64,000 nt of DNA from CAYVAP01 sp964343195 (GCA_964343195.1 CAYFIR010000011.1:42419-106418), one strand, 5' to 3'. Shown: positions 33,850 to 43,073, numbered from the stretch's first letter. Translations and numbers: made by a program. The notes: a model not told the origin generated them from the sequence alone.

Positions 33850-35030
33850 AAAAAATACTATACATACTCGGGGCTGCCATATGGCTGAGCGGCTGTATAG
33901 AGCCCTATGAGGTGGACATCCCTGACAGCAGCCAGATACTGGTGGTAAATGGGATGATCACGGATAAGGCAGAAACCTATGCGATTGACCTCACCTGGAG
34001 CAGCCCGGTAGATGGTGAGGGCTTTGATAAAGTGAGCAACGCAACAGTGAGTGTCGAAAGCCGGGATGGGGAAACCTACCTGTTTCAATCTGCGGGTGGA
34101 GGCAGGTACCTGAGCGATGCGGCCAATTTTCAGGGAGAGGCAGGAAAAGAGTATCGACTGCTGATTGACCTGCCTGGTGCGAACTATGCTTCAGAGTGGA
34201 TTTTGCTCCGGGAAAGCCCTCCCATCGAAAGCCTGTACGCCGAGTACGATGAAAGGGTGAATTCGGAAGGGCCGGTAGAAGGAATGCAGGTCTTCCTGAA
34301 CACAGGTGATCCGAGCGGAGAAACCCGTTATTATCGCTGGGAGTGGGTGGAAACCTGGAGGTACCAAGCGCAGTTTGCGGCACTGGTGAATTATCTGGGA
34401 TTTGATCAACTGGAGGAAAAGGAGAGCTTTTCTACCTGCTACCATGTGGATTCGTCCAGGGTAATCAAGGTGGCCACTACCGCACAGAATATTGAGGACA
34501 GGCTGAATGGCTACCCCCTTTTGTACATTGATACCGAGACCAACAAACTGGCCAGTCGATATAGCATCCTGGTCAGACAATATGTGATGTCTGAGGAAGA
34601 ATTCTTTTTCTGGAAAACCATTCAGGAGTCCATTGAAAATGTCGGCTCTCTGTTTGATCGGCAGCCCCAATCCCGTACCGGGAATGTCCACAACATCAAC
34701 GATGAGACCGAACCGGTTTTGGGGTACTTCAGTGCAACCTCGGTAGCGGAAAAACGGCTATACATCGACCGCAACGATCTGCCTGAAAGAACAGTGGTTT
34801 ATACGAAGTTCAGGGAGTGCTATCGGGGCCTGGATACGGTTTTTAAGGCGGATTACATAGGGCAGGAGGAAGTTGATGAGGCTGTATTCCGTGAAATATC
34901 CTATGGCAAGGTCTTCTATAACATTTTCGGCTTCCCCATTATCTCTGGATATATCCTGACCAGTCCTGAATGTAGTGACTGTCGGGAACTGGGCGGTACC
35001 TCTATAAAACCTGACTTCTGGGAAGACTGA
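33846..35030 (+). CDS. DUF4249-family lipoprotein
   Basis: 394 aa. Lipobox signal AAIWLSGC, then IEPYEVDIPDSSQILVVNGMITD, the usual opening of DUF4249 proteins. This family nearly always follows a TonB-dependent receptor of this class and may be a surface-exposed partner, like SusD for SusC, though the function is not established. The mid part has an acidic/aromatic core and the C-terminus a CSDC-like motif (SPECSDCRELGG) as seen in the family. ATGA overlap (4 bp) with the receptor stop shows translational coupling. Confidence 0.88.
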   Translation: MKKILYILGAAIWLSGCIEPYEVDIPDSSQILVVNGMITDKAETYAIDLTWSSPVDGEGFDKVSNATVSVESRDGETYLFQSAGGGRYLSDAANFQGEAGKEYRLLIDLPGANYASEWILLRESPPIESLYAEYDERVNSEGPVEGMQVFLNTGDPSGETRYYRWEWVETWRYQAQFAALVNYLGFDQLEEKESFSTCYHVDSSRVIKVATTAQNIEDRLNGYPLLYIDTETNKLASRYSILVRQYVMSEEEFFFWKTIQESIENVGSLFDRQPQSRTGNVHNINDETEPVLGYFSATSVAEKRLYIDRNDLPERTVVYTKFRECYRGLDTVFKADYIGQEEVDEAVFREISYGKVFYNIFGFPIISGYILTSPECSDCRELGGTSIKPDFWED

Positions 35031-36694
35031 TGATAAAGCGAATCCTAATTATCCTGCTATGTACACTTCGTGGGGCCTTGTGGGCCCAGCAGGAAGTGGT
35101 GTATCTGCAAACTGACAAGGGGCTATACCTCAGTGGAGAGACCGTATGGTTTTCTGCCTGGTGTCTGGACACGGAGAGCAGGCAGGCCAGTCTGCTTAGC
35201 AAAGTACTATACGTTGAGTTGCTGGACGCAGAGGCCCAATCGGTTCTGCGGCAGAAAGTCTGGCTGGAAGACGGAAAGGCCCAGGGGCAACTGTTCATTG
35301 ATGGAGAACTCAGTACCGGGATGTATTATCTGAAGGCCTATACGCGCTGGATGAAGAACTACGAACCGGCCGCCTTCTATGAAGGAGCCATACGAGTGGT
35401 ACACCCATTTCGCTCGCCAGATAACCTAATGGCTCCAGAAGGCCCGTTTAAAAGTCAATTGGAAATCGAACCCAATCTCTTCTTTCAGACCGACCGGGAA
35501 TCCTATGGGAATCGGGAAGCCATTACACTTGAATTGGCCCCGCTTGAAGAGTCGGAACTCGCCAGCCTGAGTGTTTCGGTGTACAAATCCGATTCACTTA
35601 ATCCTTCACCGGTAGGCAACCTGCACCGCTACTTGAGGGCAAGACGAACTCAACGGGAGCCTGAGGCTTATCGCTATAACTCCGAGCCTATCAGTCCCAT
35701 GATTCAAGGGCAGGCCTCTCGTTCACTGGATAGCCTATTTGTGCTTTTTCCGGGTCGAAATGCGCGGATTTATTCCGTAAGACTGGATGAGGAAGGGCGG
35801 TTTTCATTTCCGCTTTCTCCCTGGATAGGGCAGGAGAATATGATATTTTGGGCAATGGGACAGCCCCTTGGGACGATTGAAATGGAAGATCCATTTGTGG
35901 AGGAACACGAAATTTACCACCCCATCGAATGGGACATTGATAGCAGTGACCTGCCGTTTCTCAAAAGCCTAAGCCTCAACTCCCAAATCGACAACGCTTA
36001 CCTGAGCCACAGCCTCGTCAGAGGGGAGAAGCCAGAGCCGAAATTGTTGACCTATTTTTATGGAGAGCCGGACTGGGACTATCGACTGGATGATTATACC
36101 CGTTTTCCGGTTATGGACGAGGTGTTCCTGGAGATCATCCGGTATGCCCACCGTCGCAATCGCCGAAAGGGCGAGTATCTGGATGTCAACGACTACTTTG
36201 CCAATCTGCATTCGCCTTCAAGCTCCATACATTTTGGTGAACCCGCCCTGGTACTGGTCGATGGCATTCCCATCCCCAACATGGATTTTATCTGGGAACT
36301 GGACCCACTCAAAGTAGAGCATATTCACATCGTCGGACGAAAGTATTTTGTAGGGGACCACGTATTCCCCGGAGTGGTGAACTTCATTACCTACAAACGC
36401 AATTACGCTGGGCAGCCTTTTCCCGAACAGGTGCTGGAGAAAAAGTACCAACCCCTGGAATCGACTCGCCAATTTCACAGTCCCAATCATCAGGAACCGG
36501 ATTCCATAGCACATCGAATTCCGGATTATCGCACTCTGCTGTATTGGGATGGGGGCCTGGAGTGGCAAACCGATCAGCCTCATCAAATCAGGTTTTTTAG
36601 CGGAGATGACATCGGCCATTACCGGATTGAGGTAAATGGTATCACCCGAAATGGAAAGACAATTTATGGAACAGGGTCATTTACAGTCAGATAA
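35030..36694 (+). CDS. Secreted MG2-domain protein with TonB-plug-like end
   Basis: 554 aa. Signal peptide ends near GALWAQ. Residues ~20-120 form a macroglobulin-type MG2 domain (VVYLQTDKGLYLSGETVWF, YYLKAYTRWM). The C-terminal part has a plug-like segment: ALVLVDGIPIPNMDFIWELDP, VEHIHIVGRKYFVG and PGVVNFITYK, as in the plug of TonB receptors, but no barrel. This architecture, MG2 plus isolated plug, is common in Bacteroidota next to TonB receptors; the function is unknown. Its ATG overlaps the DUF4249 stop by one base (TGATG). Confidence 0.75.
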   Translation: MIKRILIILLCTLRGALWAQQEVVYLQTDKGLYLSGETVWFSAWCLDTESRQASLLSKVLYVELLDAEAQSVLRQKVWLEDGKAQGQLFIDGELSTGMYYLKAYTRWMKNYEPAAFYEGAIRVVHPFRSPDNLMAPEGPFKSQLEIEPNLFFQTDRESYGNREAITLELAPLEESELASLSVSVYKSDSLNPSPVGNLHRYLRARRTQREPEAYRYNSEPISPMIQGQASRSLDSLFVLFPGRNARIYSVRLDEEGRFSFPLSPWIGQENMIFWAMGQPLGTIEMEDPFVEEHEIYHPIEWDIDSSDLPFLKSLSLNSQIDNAYLSHSLVRGEKPEPKLLTYFYGEPDWDYRLDDYTRFPVMDEVFLEIIRYAHRRNRRKGEYLDVNDYFANLHSPSSSIHFGEPALVLVDGIPIPNMDFIWELDPLKVEHIHIVGRKYFVGDHVFPGVVNFITYKRNYAGQPFPEQVLEKKYQPLESTRQFHSPNHQEPDSIAHRIPDYRTLLYWDGGLEWQTDQPHQIRFFSGDDIGHYRIEVNGITRNGKTIYGTGSFTVR

Positions 36695-37400
36695 ACTGCT
36701 GGCTCCATGCCATCGATTCATCTGGTTTGCTCTCCTGATGGGAGTCTGCCTGACAGCCACAGCCCAAAGGGGGCAGGAGGCTTACCTGGATGCATTGGCA
36801 GAGGACCTGCTGCTGAATGGAAGGGAATACAAACACTATTATGTGCGGACAGATGGCGTACAGTTTCTTACCGAGGCTGCTGTCCTGGAGGGCGATATCT
36901 GTTACGACGGGATTTGTTATCAGGACGTAGAGCTGAATTATGACATCTACAATGACCTGGTATTCTTTGTCTGGAAGGAAGGCTATACCCTTCACAACCT
37001 GGCCTTCAATGAGAAAAAACTGACGCAACTTGACCTGCTCGGGATGACCTTTCGCTATGTGGCGGATAGCACATATCCGGGGATGGCGGCAGGAATATAT
37101 GAATCGGCTTTTCAGGCAGCAGAAACCCAGCTTTGGGTGAAGTACGCCAAAAAGCTGGTACTCCAAAGTAATAGCCCAACCAGGGAACTCCAGCGCTTTG
37201 AGGCCAGCACTACCTATTACCTGCTAAGAGGCGATGAGCAATTCATCATCAAAAACAAACGGGATTTATTGAAAGCCTTCTCAGATGTACCAGAGCTTCG
37301 GAGCTACCTGAAAGAGCATGGATTAAAGCTGAGAAAAAGGAATTACAACTTCAGAAACCAGCTTGTTGAGGCCCTGGAATTTGCTTCGCAGAAGGGGTAG
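36666..37400 (+). CDS. Secreted protein of unknown family, fourth gene of the receptor operon
   Basis: 244 aa from the ATG at 36666; an ATG at 36651 is also possible. The start lies inside the previous gene (29-nt overlap). The signal peptide runs FIWFALLMGVCLTATAQ. The mature domain contains YYVRTDGVQFLTEAAVLEG, ICYDGICYQDVELNYDI and YFLL-type strands, then helical LKEHGLKLRKRNYNF at the end. I do not recognise a family. The operon context suggests it works with the TonB receptor at the outer membrane. Confidence 0.65.
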   Translation: MEQGHLQSDKLLAPCHRFIWFALLMGVCLTATAQRGQEAYLDALAEDLLLNGREYKHYYVRTDGVQFLTEAAVLEGDICYDGICYQDVELNYDIYNDLVFFVWKEGYTLHNLAFNEKKLTQLDLLGMTFRYVADSTYPGMAAGIYESAFQAAETQLWVKYAKKLVLQSNSPTRELQRFEASTTYYLLRGDEQFIIKNKRDLLKAFSDVPELRSYLKEHGLKLRKRNYNFRNQLVEALEFASQKG

Positions 37401-37433
37401 TCAACTTCAATGCAGGGAACAAGAGCGACAGAT

Positions 37434-38384
37434 TTATCTGTTTTCCATGACGGTGAGCGTGCCAAGGTCCAGATCGCAGGTCACAGTTGTGCTATGTTGA
37501 CAGGGAGACTCTGCCTCTCCACCACAGTGTGTTCTGAGCGACTCATTGGCATAGACTCCTTCTGATATTTCATCAAATGAACCGCCTATTTCTTCATCCG
37601 CAAACATACCCGCTTTGACAATGATGAGGGTAGGGTGCTCCTTATCCACCATCAGGACGCAGGACCCTGTACCAGAGTGCACCGTGATATTGGTGTGTGG
37701 AAAGGCCCTGTCTCCCAGTACCAGTTTGGTCGTGCCCATATCATTCTGAATGACAATGTGATGAGCCATGGCAAGCTCAGGGTGCTTGATGATCACATCT
37801 CCACGGGTCGAATGGATTTCCATTTTTTGCATCTGAACCTGGTTGGCAGTGCCATAGTTGAGCATGATGTCCGAGAAGGCCGACTTGATGGTGAGGCTCG
37901 TGAGAGAAAGCCCGGATAGATCCAGCCGGGAAGCTCCTACTCCCTGATGGAGAAAAAGATCTGTAGAAAGGTTGGGGTCAATCTGAATTTCCGAGCGAAT
38001 CTGATCAGGATTGTCGTAGGCATTTAAAGTGGAAATACCATCAGATAGCCGGAGGGTGGAGGTACTGGCGGTAGTAGAGGCGCTCTTTGGGGTTAGGCCT
38101 GGCGCCGAAAGGGTGAGGTGCCGATGGAAGTTTCCATTGTCATCGGTTTTTTGCTGCACGTCAAACTGAGCTTCATTGTTAACCGAATGAAGTCGGGTAG
38201 TGGAAATGCCACATTCATTGGAGGACCGCAGGAACAACTCTCCTGCGGGCACCTGAAGGTGGAAAAATTGATGTGTCTGTGGCACCATAGACAGCAGGGT
38301 ATCACTCTTCACCTGAGCCCAAAGCAGGGACGGAAGAGCAAGTAGCCCACAGAGCACATATATTGATTTTTGAATCTTCATCAT
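37434..38384 (-). CDS. Secreted beta-helix-like protein (adhesin/DUF4097-like)
   Basis: 316 aa from the ATG at 38384 (MMKIQKS); the frame extends to 38459, but only this start gives a clean signal peptide ending at LLWAQ. The body is regular beta strands with repeated Leu/Ile and Asp/Asn turns (LDLSGLSLTSLTIKSAFSDIML, MEIHSTRGDVIIKHPEL, NDMGTTKLVLGDRAF), reminiscent of the 'toastrack' proteins (DUF4097/DUF2154). Three Cys in the last ~30 residues. It is convergent with the receptor operon. Family assignment is by pattern only. Confidence 0.55.
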   Translation of the reverse strand: MMKIQKSIYVLCGLLALPSLLWAQVKSDTLLSMVPQTHQFFHLQVPAGELFLRSSNECGISTTRLHSVNNEAQFDVQQKTDDNGNFHRHLTLSAPGLTPKSASTTASTSTLRLSDGISTLNAYDNPDQIRSEIQIDPNLSTDLFLHQGVGASRLDLSGLSLTSLTIKSAFSDIMLNYGTANQVQMQKMEIHSTRGDVIIKHPELAMAHHIVIQNDMGTTKLVLGDRAFPHTNITVHSGTGSCVLMVDKEHPTLIIVKAGMFADEEIGGSFDEISEGVYANESLRTHCGGEAESPCQHSTTVTCDLDLGTLTVMENR

Positions 38385-38724
38385 GCCAGAATTACACCAG
38401 ATCATTAGCAAAGTCTTCTCAGAGGCTTGCTGGATTTTTTTACGACACTGCAAATGCAATGTTTTGTCGGATATTGGGGAGGAGAAGTAAGGTTTGATGT
38501 CCAGGGGTATGACTCATTCAGAGACATGGGGTCACCATTTTGGGAAAAAATGCCAATTCAGTCGCCTTGGCTTGCCTTTCTAAATATAGGAAATAGTATG
38601 ACGTGCACCAGAATAATGCGTAAAACATAACAGAATGCCCTGACCTCATATGGCCTCTCGGACTTTATAAAAACTCCCAACCGTAGCCTGGGGTTCTTCG
38701 TTCTATGAGGAAAAATACGCCCAT
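38385..38724. other. 340-bp divergent intergenic region
   Basis: Shared upstream region of the beta-helix-like gene and the 38725 gene. I see no further gene, clear promoter match or repeat. Confidence 0.5.
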
Positions 38725-39327
38725 ATGCCTCCATTTGATCGAAAAGGCCCATCTGAACTACATGACATTGAACCATTTTACGGGTGGCTGTCCCTGTATA
38801 GCCATGACCAGGATGAACGATCTCCCTTTCACAATGTCGATCACAACCAGTTTTATTACGACCGGTCGGTAAACCACATACCTGCTCACCCCCTTTGGGA
38901 TGACTTTGGGTCCGAGAGCCTTTTGCTGAAGATCTTATACGCAGATTATGGGCAAGGTTTCGCTATCATAGAACTTTTTGGGGAATGGAATGACCTGTTT
39001 GACAACGATTTCAAACTCCTGGCAGAAAACTGCCTGACCTATCTGGTAGACGAAGGGATCCAGAAATTTATCCTGATTTGCGAAAACGTATTCCACATCT
39101 ACCTCGAGCAGGATGACTATTACCAGGCCATGCAGGAAGAACTGGAAGAAGATGGCTGGCTCTGCGTAGTTCGGTTAAGGGAACACGTCCGGGAGGAAAT
39201 GGAGCAGTACACAGTCGCTGACTACTTTTACAGCAGTCCATTGCTGGACGATATTCCCTGGCGAAAACTGAAACCCCTGCAACTTTTTGCCCTTGTTCAA
39301 TCGCGCATGCCGCGGCTGCTCGATTAA
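38725..39327 (+). CDS. Conserved Bacteroidota protein of unknown function
   Basis: 200 aa, no signal peptide or membrane helix. Highly acidic and aromatic. The blocks PFYGWLSLYSHDQDE, AHPLWDDFGSESLLLKILYADYGQGFAIIELFGEWNDLF and FILICENVFHIYLEQDDYYQAMQEELEEDGW are, as I remember, nearly invariant across Bacteroidetes, which suggests a housekeeping role. No motif gives a clue to the function. A stand-alone gene. Confidence 0.8.
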   Translation: MPPFDRKGPSELHDIEPFYGWLSLYSHDQDERSPFHNVDHNQFYYDRSVNHIPAHPLWDDFGSESLLLKILYADYGQGFAIIELFGEWNDLFDNDFKLLAENCLTYLVDEGIQKFILICENVFHIYLEQDDYYQAMQEELEEDGWLCVVRLREHVREEMEQYTVADYFYSSPLLDDIPWRKLKPLQLFALVQSRMPRLLD

Positions 39328-39458
39328 TGACCAAATAGTAAAGGATTGGTACCGTTTATGCTAATTTCGTTACAAAGAGGCTAATTTGGCTGGGAACTTG
39401 CCTAATTCCTCTGCGTATTAGATATTAGAAAATTATCCAAACCTTGATAACTTCTGCC

Positions 39459-40217
39459 ATGAGCTATTTTCGACTTGTCATTTTTTTCCTACTAATCTGG
39501 TTGGTAAGCCCCACCAAATCAGTAGCTCAGTACCTGCCAGATACTTCCCTTACCTATCCTCTTTTTATTCAGCAGGCCACCTCGTTTGCTCAGTCGGGGA
39601 ATAACCAGGAAGCCTGGGTAGTCAATTTTTGGGCGAGTTGGAATAGCCCTTCCCTTTATGCCATTCCCCGCCTCAAGGAACTTCACCGAGAATTTGAAGA
39701 CAAGCCTTTCCGCTTTGTTAGCATCTCGGTTGACAAGTCGTACTCGGCCTGGGTTCAGCGTATCAAGTATTTCAAGATGCCCTGGGAACAGCTATTTCTT
39801 CCGGATGAGGCTGACTATGAGTACCTTAGGCAGGCATTTATCCACCGGTCCTTACCAGCCACTTTTATCGTTTACCCCAATGGAACCATCAAGCGGGTTC
39901 GGGATACACAGGAGCTTAGAACGGTCATGGCAGAGATTGGCAGGGAACTCCCGAGGCGCGGCGTTAGCAATGATGTGGCGGATACGAGCGACCCCTTTGA
40001 TGAGCCGGCTGGGCCTACCCGTGATAATTTTGAACCGGCAGATCCGGAACCATCAAACGCTGAGAGTGGGCAGCGAACCTACACCGTACGGCCCAATGAT
40101 ACACTTTACTCGCTACACAAGCGATTCGGAGTACCTGTAGAGTCAATCCGCCGTGCCAATAGCCTTTCCGGAAATACCATTAAGGTCGGGCAGCAACTGA
40201 TTATTCCCAATCAGTAA
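39459..40217 (+). CDS. Thioredoxin-like domain without active-site Cys fused to LysM
   Basis: 252 aa from the ATG at 39459 (a TTG at 39444 is also in frame). Signal peptide ends near SVAQ. Residues ~30-165 are TlpA/thioredoxin-like (WVVNFWASWNSPSLYAIPRLKEL, FVSISVDKSYSAW, LPATFIVYPNGTI with cis-Pro). The normal WCxxC reads W61-N-S-P-S65, so both redox cysteines are gone and the domain cannot do thiol exchange. After an acidic Pro-rich linker, a LysM domain at ~207-250 (RTYTVRPNDTLYSLHKRFGVP) should bind peptidoglycan. It is probably a structural, peptidoglycan-tethered protein. Confidence 0.85.
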   Translation: MSYFRLVIFFLLIWLVSPTKSVAQYLPDTSLTYPLFIQQATSFAQSGNNQEAWVVNFWASWNSPSLYAIPRLKELHREFEDKPFRFVSISVDKSYSAWVQRIKYFKMPWEQLFLPDEADYEYLRQAFIHRSLPATFIVYPNGTIKRVRDTQELRTVMAEIGRELPRRGVSNDVADTSDPFDEPAGPTRDNFEPADPEPSNAESGQRTYTVRPNDTLYSLHKRFGVPVESIRRANSLSGNTIKVGQQLIIPNQ

Positions 40218-40278
40218 AATGTTTTAAACCCTTCTGCACATACGGCAGTCCTTGGTGCAAAACTAACCCAACTGTGCC

Positions 40279-40560
40279 ATGGCGAAACTGTTACTTTTGT
40301 TTGTACTGGCAATCTTCTGCGGAGTCGTTGCCGCTCAGGTATTCTCGCAGCACCGATCCACTGACAACTCCGTGGAGGTCCAGTTACTCTCCCAGGAAAT
40401 TCATGCCGGGGTGGAGCCTGATTCTCTGGTAGCATCTACCCCAGATCCGGAGCGATTGGCTGAATCTGACTCTCTTGAGAAATTTCTCAACTTTCTCCCC
40501 ATTCAGGCACAGAAAATAGCCCTGGCTGCACTACAGTATGCCATGACCCTGGCTCGGTGA
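40279..40560 (+). CDS. Small secreted protein, unknown
   Basis: 93 aa. Signal peptide MAKLLLLFVLAIFCGVVAAQ, then a low-complexity acidic stretch (STDNSVEVQLLSQE, STPDPERLAESDSLE) and a helical end (FLNFLPIQAQKIALAALQYA). No family is recognised. It follows the LysM-fusion gene by 61 bp on the same strand and may be its operon partner. Confidence 0.55.
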   Translation: MAKLLLLFVLAIFCGVVAAQVFSQHRSTDNSVEVQLLSQEIHAGVEPDSLVASTPDPERLAESDSLEKFLNFLPIQAQKIALAALQYAMTLAR

Positions 40561-40636
40561 TGAGTTGGATTTGTAGGTGTGTGTAAGGAAGTCGGTCCAT
40601 CCCCGAACTCGGCCCCTGCGCGTGTCGATGGGGATG

Positions 40637-40819
40637 AGAGGCTGTTTGGATTTTTCCTTTGCGGTTCAAACTTGTCTTTTTGGCGCCTCGCTGCGTCAAT
40701 TTCGCTCGAAATACTCCCGTTCTCGGGATCTACGACTCGCGTATTCCTCCCAAAATTTCCTTGCTATCCACCAAAAATCCTACGTTTGACCTCGAAACCC
40801 CAAAACCTAAACAGCCTCT
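40637..40819. repeat. 183-bp intergenic element with 11-bp terminal inverted repeats
   Basis: AGAGGCTGTTT at 40637-40647 and its reverse complement AAACAGCCTCT at 40809-40819 bound the element; similarity goes on inward (GGATTTT / AAAACC). It holds a TCCCG-TTCT-CGGGA hairpin at 40715-40728. No transposase is encoded. It looks like a MITE-type or palindrome-bounded repeat. Confidence 0.55.
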
Positions 40820-40834
40820 AAAGGACATGAAGTC

Positions 40835-40860
40835 TCTAGTGGAATAAGTTCGAAGTTCGG
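40835..40860 (-). repeat. Dispersed intergenic repeat, copy 3 (partial, inverted)
   Basis: The reverse strand reads AACTTCGAACTTATT then CCACTAG, as at the 3' end of 61454-61512. Only ~25 bp of the repeat are kept. Confidence 0.6.
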
Positions 40861-41083
40861 AGTCCGATGTTCATAGTTTAAAGTGCAGATGGTCAGAAGT
40901 TTACTGTATTTTTAAATGAGTGATTACTTCGTTCCGAATGCACTAATCAGTGCCCCGCCTTCAAATGATTTGATGGCCCAGGGCAGCGCTGGAGTGCACT
41001 ACATAACAGGATTTTCCTCAATTCTTTTCAGAGTAATTTTCCCAGACAGGGGAGCGATACTAGCAGCCGCCGTTTGGCGGGGC

Positions 41084-41617
41084 TCAGGAGACAGAGCTCA
41101 TGGTAGGATCAGTCTCTTCGAGTGGCAAAATATGCCCTTCGACCTGTTCTATCCAGAAGTCACAGAGAATCTTGGTTTCTGGCTTACCCACCTGTTTGCC
41201 ACTTCTGGCGAATAAATAGCCGATAAGAGCCAGGATAAACCCACCAGCCATTACATATAGCCCAATCGGAGTTTTATCCAGCATCATTTGGGGAACTCCG
41301 GTGATGATCCCAAACAGGACCATAAATCCCGCAAAGGCATAGATAAAAATAAACTTGGTCCAAACGGAAGGGGGAGGCCCAATGAGGCCCCTCACAAGGG
41401 TTTTGTCTTCACCTACAGCTTCTATATCCAGGTCCATCTGGGGAGTCCAGACATGGCGTTGATGCTGGGGAATTTTGATGAAGAAGTGATGGCCGGATTT
41501 CGAACCAGTTACGGGTGCGTCTGGTGCTGAAACGGCTTCATTAAGTCTGGAAATAACCTCCTTGGGAGGCCAGGGTAGCAGATGTTTAAACCGGGGGCGT
41601 AGTTCTAGAGCAGACAT
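41084..41617 (-). CDS. Membrane protein of unknown function
   Basis: 177 aa. A soluble N-terminal ~95 residues (PWPPKEVISRLNEAVSAP, HHFFIKIPQHQRHVWTPQMDLDIE) are followed by two membrane helices (FIFIYAFAGFMVLFGIITG, GLYVMAGGFILALIGYLFA) and a cytoplasmic end. The layout resembles small Bacteroidota integral proteins without a named function. It is transcribed away from the O-antigen-ligase-like gene. No motif is diagnostic. Confidence 0.65.
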   Translation of the reverse strand: MSALELRPRFKHLLPWPPKEVISRLNEAVSAPDAPVTGSKSGHHFFIKIPQHQRHVWTPQMDLDIEAVGEDKTLVRGLIGPPPSVWTKFIFIYAFAGFMVLFGIITGVPQMMLDKTPIGLYVMAGGFILALIGYLFARSGKQVGKPETKILCDFWIEQVEGHILPLEETDPTMSSVS

Positions 41618-41759
41618 GACATATGGGGCCGAGAGTCCAAAATAATCGTATTTGTGAATCTTATCTTTATGTAAATTATGATATTTTGGTCATAAATGCT
41701 CGGAATGGGATGGAGAGTTTTGTGAATTTTCCCCAGATTGCCTCTCCCAATGCTGTTTC

Positions 41760-43073
41760 ATGACTGAACTTTCAACCTCTTCCCCGAACAAAAACTGGCA
41801 AGCTATCCTGGCCTTTTTGATGCACCTGGTCCTGTTTGCCATGGTGCTAACCCTCAATAGTTCCAAGGCCGTACTGAGTGTGGGATGGATATCTTTGATC
41901 GGACTGAGCGTAATCTATCGGGTACTAGATCGCAGTTTATGGAAGACTTTGTCTCAATCGATATGGGTACCGGCGTTGTTGCTCATGGGGCTTTGGGCGC
42001 TGGCAACCCTTACTGGAATAGGAGTGGAGGATGTCGATTTGTGGAAGCGCGATATCCGCACCAAAATGCCTTTTCTATGGCTACCTCTGGCCATATGGTT
42101 GATGCCCCCACTCTCCAGCAGACAGCTTCGCTGGTTATCCCTTGGATTTATTGCCTCACAGGCGTTTTGGGCCATATTGACTCTGATCAACCTGGCAAGA
42201 GATTACGAAGCCCAAATGCTCAGGGTGCAGCAAAATGGCAACATAGATGTCCCTGGGAGTATTTCTCACATATACTTTGGAGTATTGCTGGCCTTCGCGG
42301 TTTTACTTGGGCTATACCTATTGCTTCATCAACGCAGGCAGTTTCCCACATGGGGTCGTTGGCTGATAGGTGGGGCAGCGTTGCTTTGTTTCATCACCCT
42401 TCACATCCTAAACTCAAGGACTGCTCAGGTGAGCCTGTACGCCGGACTGGCAGTGTTCATTGCGGCAGAGGTAGTGGAGCGAAAAGCATTCAGGGCGGGA
42501 GTTCTTGCCCTGGTTATGCTCCTAAGTACCCCCGTGGCTGCCTATTTTACGGTTCCCTCATTTCGGGTTCGGGTGCAGGTGACCATCTGGGATTTTCAGC
42601 AATCTGAGCAAGGGGGAGGAAACCTCGCTGATAATTCTCTGAGTACCAGAAGGGTAGGGTGGAGAGCCGCATGGGAGGTCGGCAAAGCGAATCCAATAGT
42701 TGGCGTGGGACTAGAAGACCTTCGTGCCGAAATGGTGAAGCGATATGAGGAATGGGGGCTGGAACTTCCTGATCCTATTCCGACCCGGCTAAAAGTCCCC
42801 CACAACCTGTACCTGAAATACTGGGCCGGTGCGGGTATCCCGGGAGTATTGTTATTGCTAGGACTTCTTCTGTTTCCTCTATTTGTTCGAAAAAAGCCAT
42901 ATCCCAGCCTTCTATATGGCTTTCTGGCATTGATGGGAATAGGGTTTTGTTTTGAGAATATCCTTGAACGCCAAATCGGGATCATATTTTTTATTCTCAC
43001 CTACCTGTATCTGCTGCCTCGAAAGGGACAGGATGGAAACGACCCGGTAACTGGGCAAATAAATGAGAAATGA
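41760..43073 (+). CDS. O-antigen ligase/polymerase family membrane protein
   Basis: 437 aa, about 11 helices. The last third has the family block LSTRRVGWRAAWEVGKANPIVGVGLEDL, then PHNLYLKYWAGAGIPGVLLLLG (H-N-x-x-L ... G-x-x-G), with the large periplasmic loop between them. It would ligate or polymerise glycan on the outside of the inner membrane. It differs in sequence from the 27693 gene. It is followed by a hairpin shared with the convergent lipoprotein gene. Confidence 0.8.
   Translation: MTELSTSSPNKNWQAILAFLMHLVLFAMVLTLNSSKAVLSVGWISLIGLSVIYRVLDRSLWKTLSQSIWVPALLLMGLWALATLTGIGVEDVDLWKRDIRTKMPFLWLPLAIWLMPPLSSRQLRWLSLGFIASQAFWAILTLINLARDYEAQMLRVQQNGNIDVPGSISHIYFGVLLAFAVLLGLYLLLHQRRQFPTWGRWLIGGAALLCFITLHILNSRTAQVSLYAGLAVFIAAEVVERKAFRAGVLALVMLLSTPVAAYFTVPSFRVRVQVTIWDFQQSEQGGGNLADNSLSTRRVGWRAAWEVGKANPIVGVGLEDLRAEMVKRYEEWGLELPDPIPTRLKVPHNLYLKYWAGAGIPGVLLLLGLLLFPLFVRKKPYPSLLYGFLALMGIGFCFENILERQIGIIFFILTYLYLLPRKGQDGNDPVTGQINEK

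Larger units (their letters stand above)
40561..41083. other. 523-bp gene-free region with a MITE-like element
   Basis: Holds the 183-bp inverted-repeat element (40637-40819) and a partial dispersed repeat (40835-40860). A 99-aa frame at 40916-41215 runs into the convergent gene and is not supported. Confidence 0.6.

Noticed and set aside
40916..41215. 99-aa open frame on the plus strand
   Set aside because: It overlaps the 3' half of the convergent membrane-protein gene and has no recognisable feature.
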